DNA of 64,000 bases from Liquorilactobacillus nagelii DSM 13675 (GTDB lineage: Bacteria > Bacillota > Bacilli > Lactobacillales > Lactobacillaceae), in NCBI RefSeq assembly GCF_019444005.1, contig NZ_CP049304.1, forward strand, positions 1,922,001 to 1,986,000. Reading direction: 5' to 3'. The first letter of the stretch is position 1, and every line of letters starts with the position of its first letter. The notes beneath the pieces were generated by a model that searched no databases, had not been told where the DNA came from, and worked only from the letters and a program-made list of their open reading frames with translations. Below, in pieces: positions 47,513 to 56,648 of the stretch. Both the position numbers and the translations under genes were made by a program.

Positions 47513-47756
47513 TTTATTTTCCTTTCTTTTCATTGGTTTTCAAAAAAATCTGTAGTATTTCATTTTTATAGGCTACAATTTAAAGTTAGGTGCAATTGTT
47601 GTTTAATCTAAGTGATTTTTGATTTTGTTTTTATTATATAACGTACGAGGAACGATACAAGTGGGACTAATTATTGCCAAAAATCTGCATAAACCGCCAA
47701 GTAAAATCTTTTATCATTGACTTTGTTAAATTATTTTATTTTTGGAGGAAATTTTG
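47513..47756. other. Divergent promoter region of decarboxylase and permease
   Basis: A 244-base A+T-rich spacer between the two divergent genes, with no ORF and no recognisable riboswitch. Both promoters must lie here; none was assigned with confidence. Confidence 0.4.
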
Positions 47757-49196
47757 ATGCCTAGTAATCTTTTACAATCAAAAAAACACTATATGAGCTG
47801 GCCAGTTATTGCCCTATTAGACTTTGTTACCATTATTAGTTTTGAAAACATTTTTTATCCTTTTCAAAATCAAGGCTTGTCAGTTGTTGTATCTTGGATT
47901 TTTTTATTATTTGCCTATATTATTCCATATGAATTAATTGTTAGTCAGCTTAGTTTAACCTTTGATAATCAAAGTGGTGGTTTAGCCTCCTGGGTACGCC
48001 GCGGTAGTAATGATACCCTAGGTTATTGGACCTCTTGGATGTACTGGATTCAAAGCGTTCCTTACATTGTAGATGTTTCTAACTCAGTAATTGTTTCATT
48101 TAGTTGGATGATTTTAGGGAATAATACTTTAGGTCAGCGAATGTCAACTTTTGAATTTGGCATGTTAACCTTTATTATTATTTTATTATTTATTCTCTTA
48201 GAAAATTTAATTAAGAATTCCTTGGAAATCTTATCGTTAATTGGTGGTGGTGCCATGTTCATCATGTCGGTGCTGTTTGTTCTATTGGCTGGATATGCTC
48301 TTTTACATGGAGCAAATATTGCAGCTCAACCTTTTAACTTGCATGCCTTTTTGCCAAACTTTAGTCTAAAATATTTTTCAACAACTGGTCTGTTAATCTT
48401 CGCAATGTCTGGAGCTGAATTGGCTGCACCTTATATTATCCAAATGCGTGATCCAAAACATGAATTTCCCAAAGCTATGTGGCTGTTAGCCATTATGACT
48501 GCCTTCTTGACAATTTTTGGAACCTTGTCTTTAGCCGTTTTCTTCAATGCTAATCAGATTCCGCATGATTTTAAAATGAATGGTCCATACTATGCTTTCT
48601 CCTTGCTAGGTCATGAACTAGGTCTAGGTAAAATTTTGATGTATCTATTTGCGGTTGTTCAAGCTATTTTTATGATGGCTCAATTAGCTGTTTTATTAGA
48701 TGCTTCCAGTCGTGTTTTTGCTGGGGATGTTGCCGATAAATTCATGCCCCATTGGCTGACTAGGAAAAACAAACAAGGTCGACCCGTGAATTCTTACTTG
48801 ATGACTACTGGGCTTAGTTTGTTCTTATTACTATTAACAGGCACATTGCCGAATATCAACACTATCTATAATTGGCTGTTAAATATCAATGGAATTGTTT
48901 CACCATATAAAACCTGTTGGGTTTTCTTTCCCTTTTTAGCTATTCGCTGGCGTCAAAAAGATTTTCACTCTGATTATATCTTTATTCGCAACCGAACCAG
49001 CGCTCTATTAGTTGGTAGTTGGTGTTTAGCCTTTACTTTCATCTGTGCCACTTTAGGGTTTATTCCGCAAGAAGCTGCTTTTGGTACCCATGCTTTCAAT
49101 CATCAATTATTATTAAATTTTGTTACGGTCTTTATATTATTGGGACTAGGATTTTTATTGCCACTATTGCGTAAAAGAGAACTTAAAAACCAGTAA
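47757..49196 (+). CDS. APC-family amino-acid permease or antiporter
   Basis: A 479-residue protein with about 12 membrane segments of the amino acid-polyamine-organocation family, the kind used as decarboxylase antiporters. Recognisable early segments include the SGGLASWVRRG region of the third helix, and FAMSGAELAAPYIIQMRDPKHEFPKA (in two stretches) in the middle. The ATG at 47757 has GGAGG 9 bases upstream; an earlier TTG lies within that site. Ornithine/putrescine or lysine/cadaverine exchange is inferred from the neighbour. Confidence 0.85.
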   Translation: MPSNLLQSKKHYMSWPVIALLDFVTIISFENIFYPFQNQGLSVVVSWIFLLFAYIIPYELIVSQLSLTFDNQSGGLASWVRRGSNDTLGYWTSWMYWIQSVPYIVDVSNSVIVSFSWMILGNNTLGQRMSTFEFGMLTFIIILLFILLENLIKNSLEILSLIGGGAMFIMSVLFVLLAGYALLHGANIAAQPFNLHAFLPNFSLKYFSTTGLLIFAMSGAELAAPYIIQMRDPKHEFPKAMWLLAIMTAFLTIFGTLSLAVFFNANQIPHDFKMNGPYYAFSLLGHELGLGKILMYLFAVVQAIFMMAQLAVLLDASSRVFAGDVADKFMPHWLTRKNKQGRPVNSYLMTTGLSLFLLLLTGTLPNINTIYNWLLNINGIVSPYKTCWVFFPFLAIRWRQKDFHSDYIFIRNRTSALLVGSWCLAFTFICATLGFIPQEAAFGTHAFNHQLLLNFVTVFILLGLGFLLPLLRKRELKNQ

Positions 49197-49206
49197 ACGG
49201 TTGTTT

Positions 49207-49243
49207 AAAAAACTGTGATAAAAAATATTATCACAGTTTTTTT
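49207..49243 (+). terminator. Terminator after the APC permease
   Basis: AACTGTGATAA pairs perfectly with TTATCACAGTT (49211-49238) and is followed by a seven-T run. Confidence 0.9.
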
Positions 49244-49339
49244 AGTTCATCAATGATAGCGCTTAATTTATTACAACTACCATGATTCAACGCCTAACTT
49301 TACTGTTATAATTAGGACAAAAAGATTGGAGGAAACGAA

Positions 49340-49996
49340 ATGCGTCAATTCACACTATATTTAATTCGCCACGGACAGACCTATTATAATATCTACAATA
49401 AATTACAAGGATGGAGTAACTCACCTTTAACTGAAAAAGGTTGGCAAAATGCGCAAACTGCCGGTGAACGATTAAAAAATATTGAATTTGCAGCTGCTTT
49501 TTGCAGTGATTTACCACGAGCTGAATTAACCGCTCGCGAAATTTTAAAACACAATCTACAGTCAAGTCCCAAGGAGCCCATTGTTTCACCACTATTTCGT
49601 GAACAATTCTACGGTTACTTCGAGGGGACGGATATGAACCAAGCCTGGTATGTAGCAGGTGCTCCTCATGATGTCCCAAGCTTTAAAGAAATTGTAGAAA
49701 AATACTCACTTGATCAAGCGAAAGACTTTTTAAAAGCAGCGGATCCGTTCCATCACGCTGAAAACCATCAAGAATACTGGCACCGTTTAAATCAAGGAAT
49801 TGAATTAATTAGGCAAACACCAACAATTCATAATAATAGCAATGTTTTACTAGTCAGCCATGGAAATACATTGTTGAGTTTAGTTGAACGATTTGGTAAG
49901 GGTAAATTTGATGTTACAAAAAGACCAGCAAATGGCAGTTTAACCAAATTAGCCATTTCTGATCAGCAAATTAAAGTAATCTCTTTCAATAAATAG
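49340..49996 (+). CDS. Histidine phosphatase family protein (phosphoglycerate-mutase-like)
   Basis: A 218-residue cytoplasmic phosphatase: LIRHGQTYYNI (catalytic phospho-His) at the N-terminus, CSDLPRAELTAREI, and VLLVSHGNTLLSL (second catalytic His). These proteins hydrolyse various phospho-substrates; no evidence for a glycolytic role. GGAGG precedes the ATG. Its last 11 bases overlap convergently with the next gene. Confidence 0.88.
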   Translation: MRQFTLYLIRHGQTYYNIYNKLQGWSNSPLTEKGWQNAQTAGERLKNIEFAAAFCSDLPRAELTAREILKHNLQSSPKEPIVSPLFREQFYGYFEGTDMNQAWYVAGAPHDVPSFKEIVEKYSLDQAKDFLKAADPFHHAENHQEYWHRLNQGIELIRQTPTIHNNSNVLLVSHGNTLLSLVERFGKGKFDVTKRPANGSLTKLAISDQQIKVISFNK

Positions 49997-51107
49997 TCTG
50001 ATAATGTTGCCAAAAAAACGCAAATCCAGGATTTTTTTTCGGTAATCTTTTCCGACAGCTTACTACAAAAGCCTGATAAATTTCTTTTTTTTGATCCAGT
50101 GGTACTTGCTGCCAAGCAAGAAAATCAACTGGACCTTTTTTAACGATATCAGCATATCCACCTTTCGAATCCTTTAAATATGTTTGGGGACTTTTCCAAT
50201 AGTAGTGGGAAGCTTTCGCGTGATTAAATTGATAACGCAGTTGCGGATCAGTTGGATGTTTTACATCTAATAATTGATGACTATGAGAGAATCGTAGCAG
50301 CCAAGCATACTTTCCCTTAGGCAATCCATAGTTAAAAGAGCCCGTATTAGCAACAGCAGCCCCAGCACTTACTTGATAATCCGCTAAAACTGCATTAATA
50401 TTTCCATTGGCTTGTTGTTGGTAAAAATCCCATTCTGAAACAAATTTTCCAGTCTCTAAATTAACAATAAATTCCGACATTCTCCGACATTTCGTAACTT
50501 GAATTTTCATGTTTTGCGGATAAGTAAAGTCTTGATTACTCAGATAGCGATTATGCAATCTAGCATCTGTACTGTAATCAAATTTTATTTTAGCTTGTCG
50601 CTGGTAATTTTGTAGTTTTTCCCAATCAGTATTTCCTGGGAAATATTGCCGCACATACCACAAATTATGTCGATCAAGATAACTGCGAAACAAATGGATT
50701 TTTATCGCTAATTCATTTTTCCTTTTACTTTGATAAACTGGTCGTAAACCCTGCGGCAAAAAAGTCTGACGGACTGCCTTACGAAACAATTTTAAAAATC
50801 GGCCATGTGGTGGCATACTGGGAGACAATCGATAATCCCCGGCCAGCTGTAAAAAACCGTTTTGATCAATTTGAGCTTGCATTTGTTTTAAAACTAACTC
50901 TAGCTTTTCCATTGGCAATAGCCGCGACTTGGTAAACAGTCTAGTATAACTGTCAGAACCAATTTGTTCTAACTGCAGCAGCAAATCTGCAGTTGACCTT
51001 TTGCAAGCTTCTTTTTTGATGATTTTTTTCCATGCTTTAATTGCATTTGTATCCCAACCGGCTGCTACTGCCGCCGTTATTAATTTTTGCTCAGTCAAAT
51101 TCTTCAT
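49986..51107 (-). CDS. Conserved hypothetical protein (possibly DUF3114)
   Basis: A 373-residue basic cytoplasmic protein with no signal or membrane segment. The N-terminal half is helical and lysine-rich; the C-terminal half holds LLRFSHSHQLLDVKHPTDPQLRYQF (in two stretches), then SHYYWKSPQTYL and a KGGYADIVKKGPVDFLAW block. This resembles the DUF3114 family, assigned with limited certainty. GGGAGGTG lies 10 bases before the ATG. No function is proposed. Confidence 0.6.
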   Translation of the reverse strand: MKNLTEQKLITAAVAAGWDTNAIKAWKKIIKKEACKRSTADLLLQLEQIGSDSYTRLFTKSRLLPMEKLELVLKQMQAQIDQNGFLQLAGDYRLSPSMPPHGRFLKLFRKAVRQTFLPQGLRPVYQSKRKNELAIKIHLFRSYLDRHNLWYVRQYFPGNTDWEKLQNYQRQAKIKFDYSTDARLHNRYLSNQDFTYPQNMKIQVTKCRRMSEFIVNLETGKFVSEWDFYQQQANGNINAVLADYQVSAGAAVANTGSFNYGLPKGKYAWLLRFSHSHQLLDVKHPTDPQLRYQFNHAKASHYYWKSPQTYLKDSKGGYADIVKKGPVDFLAWQQVPLDQKKEIYQAFVVSCRKRLPKKNPGFAFFWQHYQTIY

Positions 51108-51151
51108 TAAAAAAAAACACCTCCCTTAACAATTTTATTTTACCGCCAACC

Positions 51152-51186
51152 AAAAAACATCGCCGGATCTATGTCTGACGATGTCC
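51152..51186 (-). terminator. Terminator after yaaA
   Basis: On the - strand ACATCG pairs with CGATGT and is followed by a T run (CGATGTTTTTTGG). The spacer up to the yaaA stop holds no gene. Confidence 0.75.
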
Positions 51187-51289
51187 TAAGAACTATCTTA
51201 CTGAAAAGCATACTCATTAATTACCTGCTGACATTTTTAATTTTTACTTATTTGGTCTTTACCTGAATTATCAAGTATCCAATCTTTCA

Positions 51290-52030
51290 CTACTTAAGAA
51301 AAACTAATTCCTTCATGGTTGATAATTCAGTTGAAAACCTATATCCTTCAATCGAAAAACTTTTCAAATCAACTACTTTTCTAATCTCATTTTCAACAAT
51401 AAACCGTACCATATTGCCCCGAGCACGTTTAGCTGCTGTTGCCAATTGTCGCAACTTTCCATTGTGAGCTTCTTTAAAAACACACGTAACCCAATTATCA
51501 TCTGGACGTAAATATTTTTCAATTGTCTTTGCATATTCTTTAGATGCAAGGTTAACGACCGGTTCATGAGAGCTAAACAGTTCTCGATATAATTTATCGC
51601 CCCAAAAATCATATAAATTTCTGAATTCTCGTAAATGAATCTTAGCCTGCATCTCTAATCGATAAGGTTTTATTCCCTCCATCGCCCTTAAAAGGCCATA
51701 AAATCCAGAAAGAATATATAAATCATTTTGACAGCGCCTTAGTGCTTTTTCTGTAAACAACTGTGGCCCCATTGCCTGAAATTGAATTCCATTGTAACTC
51801 ATGACGGCAGGTGTTAAAACTGGTTCTGTCAAAATCAAAGTTTTTATATTTTGCCAATTAAGCTGAACAAGTTTGTCACTACAGCGCCAAACCTGTTTAA
51901 GTTCAAGATAACTCAGCGATTGAAGCCAGTTTAACAGTTGCTGCGTATCCGCTAAGAACTGCGGTTGTCCAATGTAGTCAAAGTCGTCATCAACTACCAT
52001 TTTTTTGGCAGGAGAAATAACTATTTTCAT
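51290..52030 (-). CDS. yaaA: Peroxide stress protein YaaA
   Basis: A 246-residue DUF328/UPF0246 protein that limits iron-driven oxidative damage in other bacteria. The signature MKIVISPAKKM at the N-terminus, the NGIQFQAMGPQLFTEKAL segment and LYILSGFYGLLRAMEGIKPYRLEM (in two stretches), plus the C-terminal VKFIVENEIR-like helix, are all present. The ribosome binding site is weak. Confidence 0.92.
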   Translation of the reverse strand: MKIVISPAKKMVVDDDFDYIGQPQFLADTQQLLNWLQSLSYLELKQVWRCSDKLVQLNWQNIKTLILTEPVLTPAVMSYNGIQFQAMGPQLFTEKALRRCQNDLYILSGFYGLLRAMEGIKPYRLEMQAKIHLREFRNLYDFWGDKLYRELFSSHEPVVNLASKEYAKTIEKYLRPDDNWVTCVFKEAHNGKLRQLATAAKRARGNMVRFIVENEIRKVVDLKSFSIEGYRFSTELSTMKELVFLK

Positions 52031-52079
52031 ATCTATTGCTACTGATAACTCATAAAAGGTTATAGATTATTCTTGCCTC

Positions 52080-52965
52080 TTTCCTACCCTGCCTCGTCAA
52101 AAATTCACTAATACAGTTGCTATGATAGTCCATAAGCGTAAATTTCCGACTAGCCATCGGTACATACTTTGAGGCCTTCTTGGCTACTCACTGTGGTTTG
52201 GTTCTCACCACAGTAAAAATAAACTTATTTTGATAATCTTTCTGAATGTTTTGAAGATGTTAATATCAGCCTTGCACTTTAAGCTGCGTTTTGGCTAGAT
52301 TTAAATCAGTAGCAGATTTCCCTTCTTTCTGTTTTCTAGCCTTAAGTGCAAGATACTGGCGGGACATTTTTCTTTGCAGTCTTCTAAAACGCTTTCTAAC
52401 ACATCTTACTTGACTGCTTTTGTTCTTATTATGATACAAAGTACTATCATTAGGATAGCAAATCCTTTTAAACCAAGGTCAATCCCAATAGGATCACCTA
52501 TCAACTCTGGATTTACTAAATCAGCTTGTTCAACTAAACAGGTTAAATAATACCTTCCTGCATGGAATTTGATTCTCCCTTGCTGATTATAAAATGTTCT
52601 GAATCAGTAGGAAGATAGCCAAATTTTTTTAGCGTATCCAGCCAAGTCTTGGTAGTTTAATACGATAACACTCGCAAACAATAATTTGTGTCTTACTATT
52701 CTTAACAAAATAATAACTTTCTTGACTTCATTTAAACGAACGCCAATGAGGAAAACAGCTTTGCTTCCTAAAGAACCATTTCATTGAGGTATCAGCATCA
52801 ATAATTGACTTAGTATACAAGTCTTTAACCCAAAACTTTCAAATAGTCTTCCTCAATGTGTAGCAACTATTCGTTTGGCTGGTAATTTTCCAATTTCTTA
52901 TGGTAGTAGTAATTATCCCTAAAAATTCCGCCATTCCTTTTGGTTTCATAATAGATCATCTCAGT
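52080..52965 (-). pseudogene. tnpB: Decayed tnpB (IS200/IS605-type OrfB) remnant
   Basis: Fragments of a TnpB protein can be read in shifting frames: KWFFRKQSCFPHWRSFK, KLPRLGWIR, KFGYLPTDSEH, then the RuvC-I block IGIDLGLKGFA and a helical stretch STLYHNKNKSSQVRCVRKR with QRKMSRQYLALKARKQKEGK, ending in KFIFTVVRTKPQ. Several frameshifts and stops occur and the C-terminal half with the later catalytic residues and zinc finger is gone. No tnpA, end structure or guide RNA scaffold was recognised, so only the coding remnant is left. Confidence 0.75.
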
Positions 52966-53039
52966 AATAGTATAATATTTTATAACTACTTGTAGATAAT
53001 TACATTAAATTAATTGATATTTATTGCCCGTTCGCTAAA

Positions 53040-53882
53040 TTATTTACGCTCTACTTGTGGATTCTGATTTTCTAAAATGTTTTGTTTGATTAGTTTAATG
53101 ATTTGCTGGTTTTGAGGCAAATCCGAATGCTCAGTATTATTCCCAGTAACTGTAATTCGAGTATAGTGGGCTACCTGTCCTTGAAAAATATATTTTCCAG
53201 TTGCCACACTTTCAGCCGATACCAAACCATCCGTTGTATAATTGATACTTCCATTTATTGAATAGACAGTTAAATGCTTTGGTAATTTTTTCCTCCCGTT
53301 TATCAGTTCTTTTAAAATATTAGTTTGTTTCTTGGGATTACGTTCTTTAAAATTATAAGGGGTTCCAATGGTCATTAAGCGATCAATCGAAAACCGATTT
53401 TGATTAAAGTATTTTTCTAGATATAGTGTCCAAATTAAGCCACCATTTGAATGGCCGATACCTGAAAAACGATTAAATCCATATATTTTCTCAAGCTGGT
53501 TAACAGCGATATTCATCCAAGCGGCCTGACGCTGCACCGGTTGATATCCATCTGCATTGTCTGCAAATGCAATCACCATAAATGGTCGATGATCATGATT
53601 CAATAGTTTGCCACTAATCCGCAATTTATTATTCCGTTCAACCGTTACTTTAATCAAGCTATGCGGTCGAGCTGATCCTTGATTAATAATTTTCACTAAA
53701 CTATCAAAACGATTTTGTGTTGCACTAGACCCCGGCACCATAATTACTGGGTCAAGCGCCGAACGATGAGCAGCTCGATCTGATTTAACTTCTTTTTTCA
53801 TCCAAATTGCTGAAGGAATCCCTAGAATTACTGTAATTATAATTAAACTGATTAACCAGATTAAATTTCTTTTTTTAAGCAA
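53040..53882 (-). CDS. Alpha/beta hydrolase, DUF915 family
   Basis: A 280-residue probable surface or lipoprotein-like hydrolase. One N-terminal hydrophobic segment (about residues 7-27) is followed by VIMVPGSSATQNRFD (oxyanion region), the nucleophile elbow GIGHSNGGLIWTLY and TIGTPYNF, ending with a VTGNNTEHSDLP motif with the catalytic His. Start is TTG at 53882 with GGAGG about 9 bases upstream. It overlaps the EIIC gene by 8 bases. Substrate unknown. Confidence 0.85.
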   Translation of the reverse strand: MLKKRNLIWLISLIIITVILGIPSAIWMKKEVKSDRAAHRSALDPVIMVPGSSATQNRFDSLVKIINQGSARPHSLIKVTVERNNKLRISGKLLNHDHRPFMVIAFADNADGYQPVQRQAAWMNIAVNQLEKIYGFNRFSGIGHSNGGLIWTLYLEKYFNQNRFSIDRLMTIGTPYNFKERNPKKQTNILKELINGRKKLPKHLTVYSINGSINYTTDGLVSAESVATGKYIFQGQVAHYTRITVTGNNTEHSDLPQNQQIIKLIKQNILENQNPQVERK

Positions 53883-55149
53883 ATGTTGCCGCCTCCTTTA
53901 ATGTTTGACGGCTAAGAGTTGCTTTAACAAATGGATAATATATCAGCATACTAATTAGCAAAAGTAACAATGTAAACACTAAAACTCGCCAGCTACCATC
54001 AGTCCCCATAAAAGCACCCAAAAGAGCCGGAGTGCTATTCGGAATTGGATATACTGCCGGTGGTAAGAAATTAAAATTAATTGCTGCTGCTGCTAACCAA
54101 ATGCTGGCCAGCGGAGCTAACAGCAATGGGCATAAAAGTTGCCAGTTAAAAAAGATGGGTAAACCTGCCAAAAAGCCACTATTTAAATTAAAAAAGACTG
54201 GAATAATGTTAAGTTTAGCAATTTTTTGTTGTTGCTGCTTTCCAACTAATAATACTACTAATAATAATGCTAACAGTTGACTCGTGCCACCTAACAAAGC
54301 ATAAGACCCTAAAAGACTATGCAAGTTAAGCGGTTGAGGTAAATCCTTCAAACTATTCTTAGTTAATGCAGCAGCTAAATTAACACTATTAGCTGCATCA
54401 TCACTAAAATCAGCCGCAATATTTCCCGGACTAATTGCCCCAACCCATAATAATAATGTATTTAAAATCGATTGACCGCTGGCGGTTACTATTCCTGGCA
54501 ATTGATAGTTACCTAAACTCAGCCGACTTAAACTACTTGCAATAAACCAATGATCATATTGTAAAAAATGATTTACCTCTCGAATTAAACCACCTTCAAG
54601 TAATGCCGCTAAAGTAATTTGCCAAAGTTGTAACGTCCAATTTTTACGCTTAAATAACCGATGCAAGCCGTAGCAAGTCCCAGCACCTAATAATCCGACA
54701 AGAATTGACTCAAGCAAAGTTGCTTGCCCACCTAACCAGTTAAGACCAGCACCAATTGAAAAGATTCGATGCGAATAACTAATCGTCAATAATAATAAAA
54801 CTGCCGCTAAAGAACTCTGCAACATTTCTGAGCGATTACTTACAATACTACGGCACTGTTGCATTTGAAAAGATGCCGTTGTCATGCATAAAAATAGCAA
54901 AAATGCACTAAAACAGATTTGACTTAAAGCACTTGTAGCTGCAGCTACTTCAATTAACCAGTGCCATTTCCGCAAATTAAGTATTTGGTAAAAAAAACTA
55001 CTTGGCTGCAAACAACTGCTATTTAAAGCTTCAAAAAATAGGCCTAATACTAATAATGGTGCACTTAACTGCAAGCTTTGCCAACAACTTTGACGCCAAT
55101 GTATTAAAAAAATAAATTTTTTTCTCAATTTAAAACAATGAAAACTCAT
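53875..55149 (-). CDS. Orphan PTS EIIC of the lactose/cellobiose type
   Basis: A 424-residue multi-span membrane protein resembling cellobiose-type EIIC: PVFFNLNSGFLAGLPIFFN (cf. the GLPI region) and IPNSTPALLGAFMGTDGSWR (cf. the TPAPIGAFLATGGDWRA motif) near the C-terminus. There is no adjacent EIIA or EIIB and the N-terminus is divergent, so it may be a repurposed carrier. GAGGGTG precedes the ATG. It is translationally coupled with the DUF915 hydrolase. Confidence 0.7.
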   Translation of the reverse strand: MSFHCFKLRKKFIFLIHWRQSCWQSLQLSAPLLVLGLFFEALNSSCLQPSSFFYQILNLRKWHWLIEVAAATSALSQICFSAFLLFLCMTTASFQMQQCRSIVSNRSEMLQSSLAAVLLLLTISYSHRIFSIGAGLNWLGGQATLLESILVGLLGAGTCYGLHRLFKRKNWTLQLWQITLAALLEGGLIREVNHFLQYDHWFIASSLSRLSLGNYQLPGIVTASGQSILNTLLLWVGAISPGNIAADFSDDAANSVNLAAALTKNSLKDLPQPLNLHSLLGSYALLGGTSQLLALLLVVLLVGKQQQQKIAKLNIIPVFFNLNSGFLAGLPIFFNWQLLCPLLLAPLASIWLAAAAINFNFLPPAVYPIPNSTPALLGAFMGTDGSWRVLVFTLLLLLISMLIYYPFVKATLSRQTLKEAATFA

Positions 55150-55762
55150 TGCTGCACCCTCTTACACATAAAATCAGTTCTAATTCTACTCTTTAAACCT
55201 AGCTATGGGATAAATTTTACAACAGTGGCTGCAACAAGTCGACTTTAAAATAGTTAGCTTATTTTTCATCTGCCATTCTAAATGTATTATCTAAATAAGC
55301 GCTTAGTTTTTATATAGTTCTCTTGAAAAGATTTGCTAATTAAATCAATCGCAATACATGCCGTAAAGACGATCATACTCGTAATTAAATCTGAAAAAAT
55401 ACATTGTATAATTGTGGTCTAGTGCCATTTTTTTAAACACCAAGAATTGTCCAATAACATTTCAACCCGAAAGTAAACTGTTCTTGCTCAAAAAATAACG
55501 ACTATAGTGAAATAACGTTTGATTCGATTCATTCAAAAAGCTCGGTAAGTCAACTGACAAAAACAAAAGACTTTTTGTTAATAACTCATTGAACTTAAAA
55601 ACATGTCTCCCAGCAAACCGATACTTGTCGGCCTTTTTAAAAATAAAAATTCACCCACCATTACTAAACCCGGTTAACAATTCTTAGTAGTTCGTAATTT
55701 AAAAATGCTTTTTTGTCATTATAATACCACCTCAAATTTAACGTTACTAAGAATTACACTCT
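55150..55762. other. Gene-free 613-base region, probably decayed sequence
   Basis: No intact gene is supported. On the - strand there are short broken frames, e.g. a start with GAGGTGG (MTKKHF then stop near 55725), a 60-codon open stretch without a start (around 55500-55670) and a hydrophobic fragment DLITSMIVFTACIAIDLI near 55350-55400. The pattern suggests a degraded gene or two. No repeat or RNA structure was recognised. Confidence 0.45.
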
Positions 55763-56242
55763 TCACTTATGATACGGACTTCCTGAATTAATCATAAACG
55801 AGCGATAGATTTGTTCGACCAACACTAGCCGCATTAATTGATGAGGCAAAGTAAAACGACCAAAAGAAATTTGGGTATTTGCTCTTTTTAAAACCGCTGA
55901 ACTTAAGCCCAAAGACCCACCAATTACAAACGTTAGATCGCTATGTCCGTATGTCGTCAACTCTGATATTTCTTTAGCAAACTCTTCAGATGAACGTTCT
56001 TGTCCTAAAATTGCTAATGCAAAGACATATTCCCTATCTTTGATCTTGTCTAGAATTCTTATTCCTTCCGTTTGTTTAACTTGTTCCATTTGTGCTGCGC
56101 TCAATTTTTCAGGAGCTTTTTCATCAGCAACTTCAATAATATTTAATTTACAAAACTTGCTTAATCGTTTAGCATATTCTGAAATTCCTTGTTTTAAATA
56201 CTTTTCTTTCAACTTACCAACGACTATTAATTTAATGTTCAT
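55763..56242 (-). CDS. rlmH: 23S rRNA pseudouridine-1915 N3-methyltransferase
   Basis: SPOUT-family methyltransferase that modifies 23S rRNA at position 1915. The 159 residues have the standard [21 protein letters not shown] start, [17 protein letters not shown] (knot) and [23 protein letters not shown] at the C-terminus. ATG at 56242 is chosen with AAAGGTGG upstream; an extended frame to 56260 lacks a site. Confidence 0.97.
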   Translation of the reverse strand: MNIKLIVVGKLKEKYLKQGISEYAKRLSKFCKLNIIEVADEKAPEKLSAAQMEQVKQTEGIRILDKIKDREYVFALAILGQERSSEEFAKEISELTTYGHSDLTFVIGGSLGLSSAVLKRANTQISFGRFTLPHQLMRLVLVEQIYRSFMINSGSPYHK

Positions 56243-56263
56243 AACTTGCCACCTTTTCACATT

Positions 56264-56586
56264 TTATCCACCGAGTTATCCACATATCCACAATTAGTAA
56301 CTCTATATATTGTTGCGAACAAACTTTCGTCACAACATTTATTTAATTCACTTTTGTCAATATCTAATTAGTTATCCACAACTGCTAATTGTTTTTCTTT
56401 TAGAAATTAGGTTCCTTTTTCACTATACTACCGGCTTTCTATAACTTGAAGTTCAACCTATTTAAAAGTTAATCACAGTTATTTACAGTTTCTGTGGATA
56501 ACTTTTAAACCTGCGAAAACTTATTTTCGTAACGATTCTTCTGGTTTTCAACATGTTAATAATAACTTATAAACAAGTTTTCCACA
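56264..56586. promoter_or_regulatory. Cluster of DnaA-box-like sites
   Basis: Three perfect TTATCCACA boxes: 56276-56284 and 56372-56380 on the + strand, and 56493-56501 on the - strand (TGTGGATAA). Three one-mismatch sites: TTATCCACC (56264-56272), ATATCCACA (56284-56292) and TTTTCCACA (56578-56586). The first three are near-tandem. The 388-base region between rlmH and the ABC transporter holds no gene and contains A+T-rich stretches. This looks like a DnaA-binding locus, possibly a titration or initiation-control site. Confidence 0.65.
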
Positions 56587-56601
56587 GATGAAAAATTATC
56601 C

Positions 56602-56628
56602 AAAAAAAGCTGAACTCCTAGTCCAGCA
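56602..56628 (-). terminator. Terminator after the ABC transporter fusion
   Basis: On the - strand GCTGGACT pairs with AGTTCAGC (one G-T pair) around AGG, followed by a seven-T run. It lies about 20 bases past the stop. Confidence 0.85.
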
Positions 56629-56648
56629 ATTTTAATCATTAATTACTA

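Noticed and set aside
49248..49270. cre-like sequence (TGATAGCGCTTAAT) before the histidine phosphatase gene
   Set aside because: Three or more mismatches to the catabolite-responsive element consensus; not reported as a site.
54032..54280. Rightward ORF opposite the orphan EIIC
   Set aside because: Shadow of the true leftward gene, with repetitive low-complexity translation and no ribosome binding site.
55150..55762. Possible bacteriocin or immunity gene near the CPBP-like and hydrolase genes
   Set aside because: Only broken short frames without starts; no double-glycine leader or consistent coding frame.
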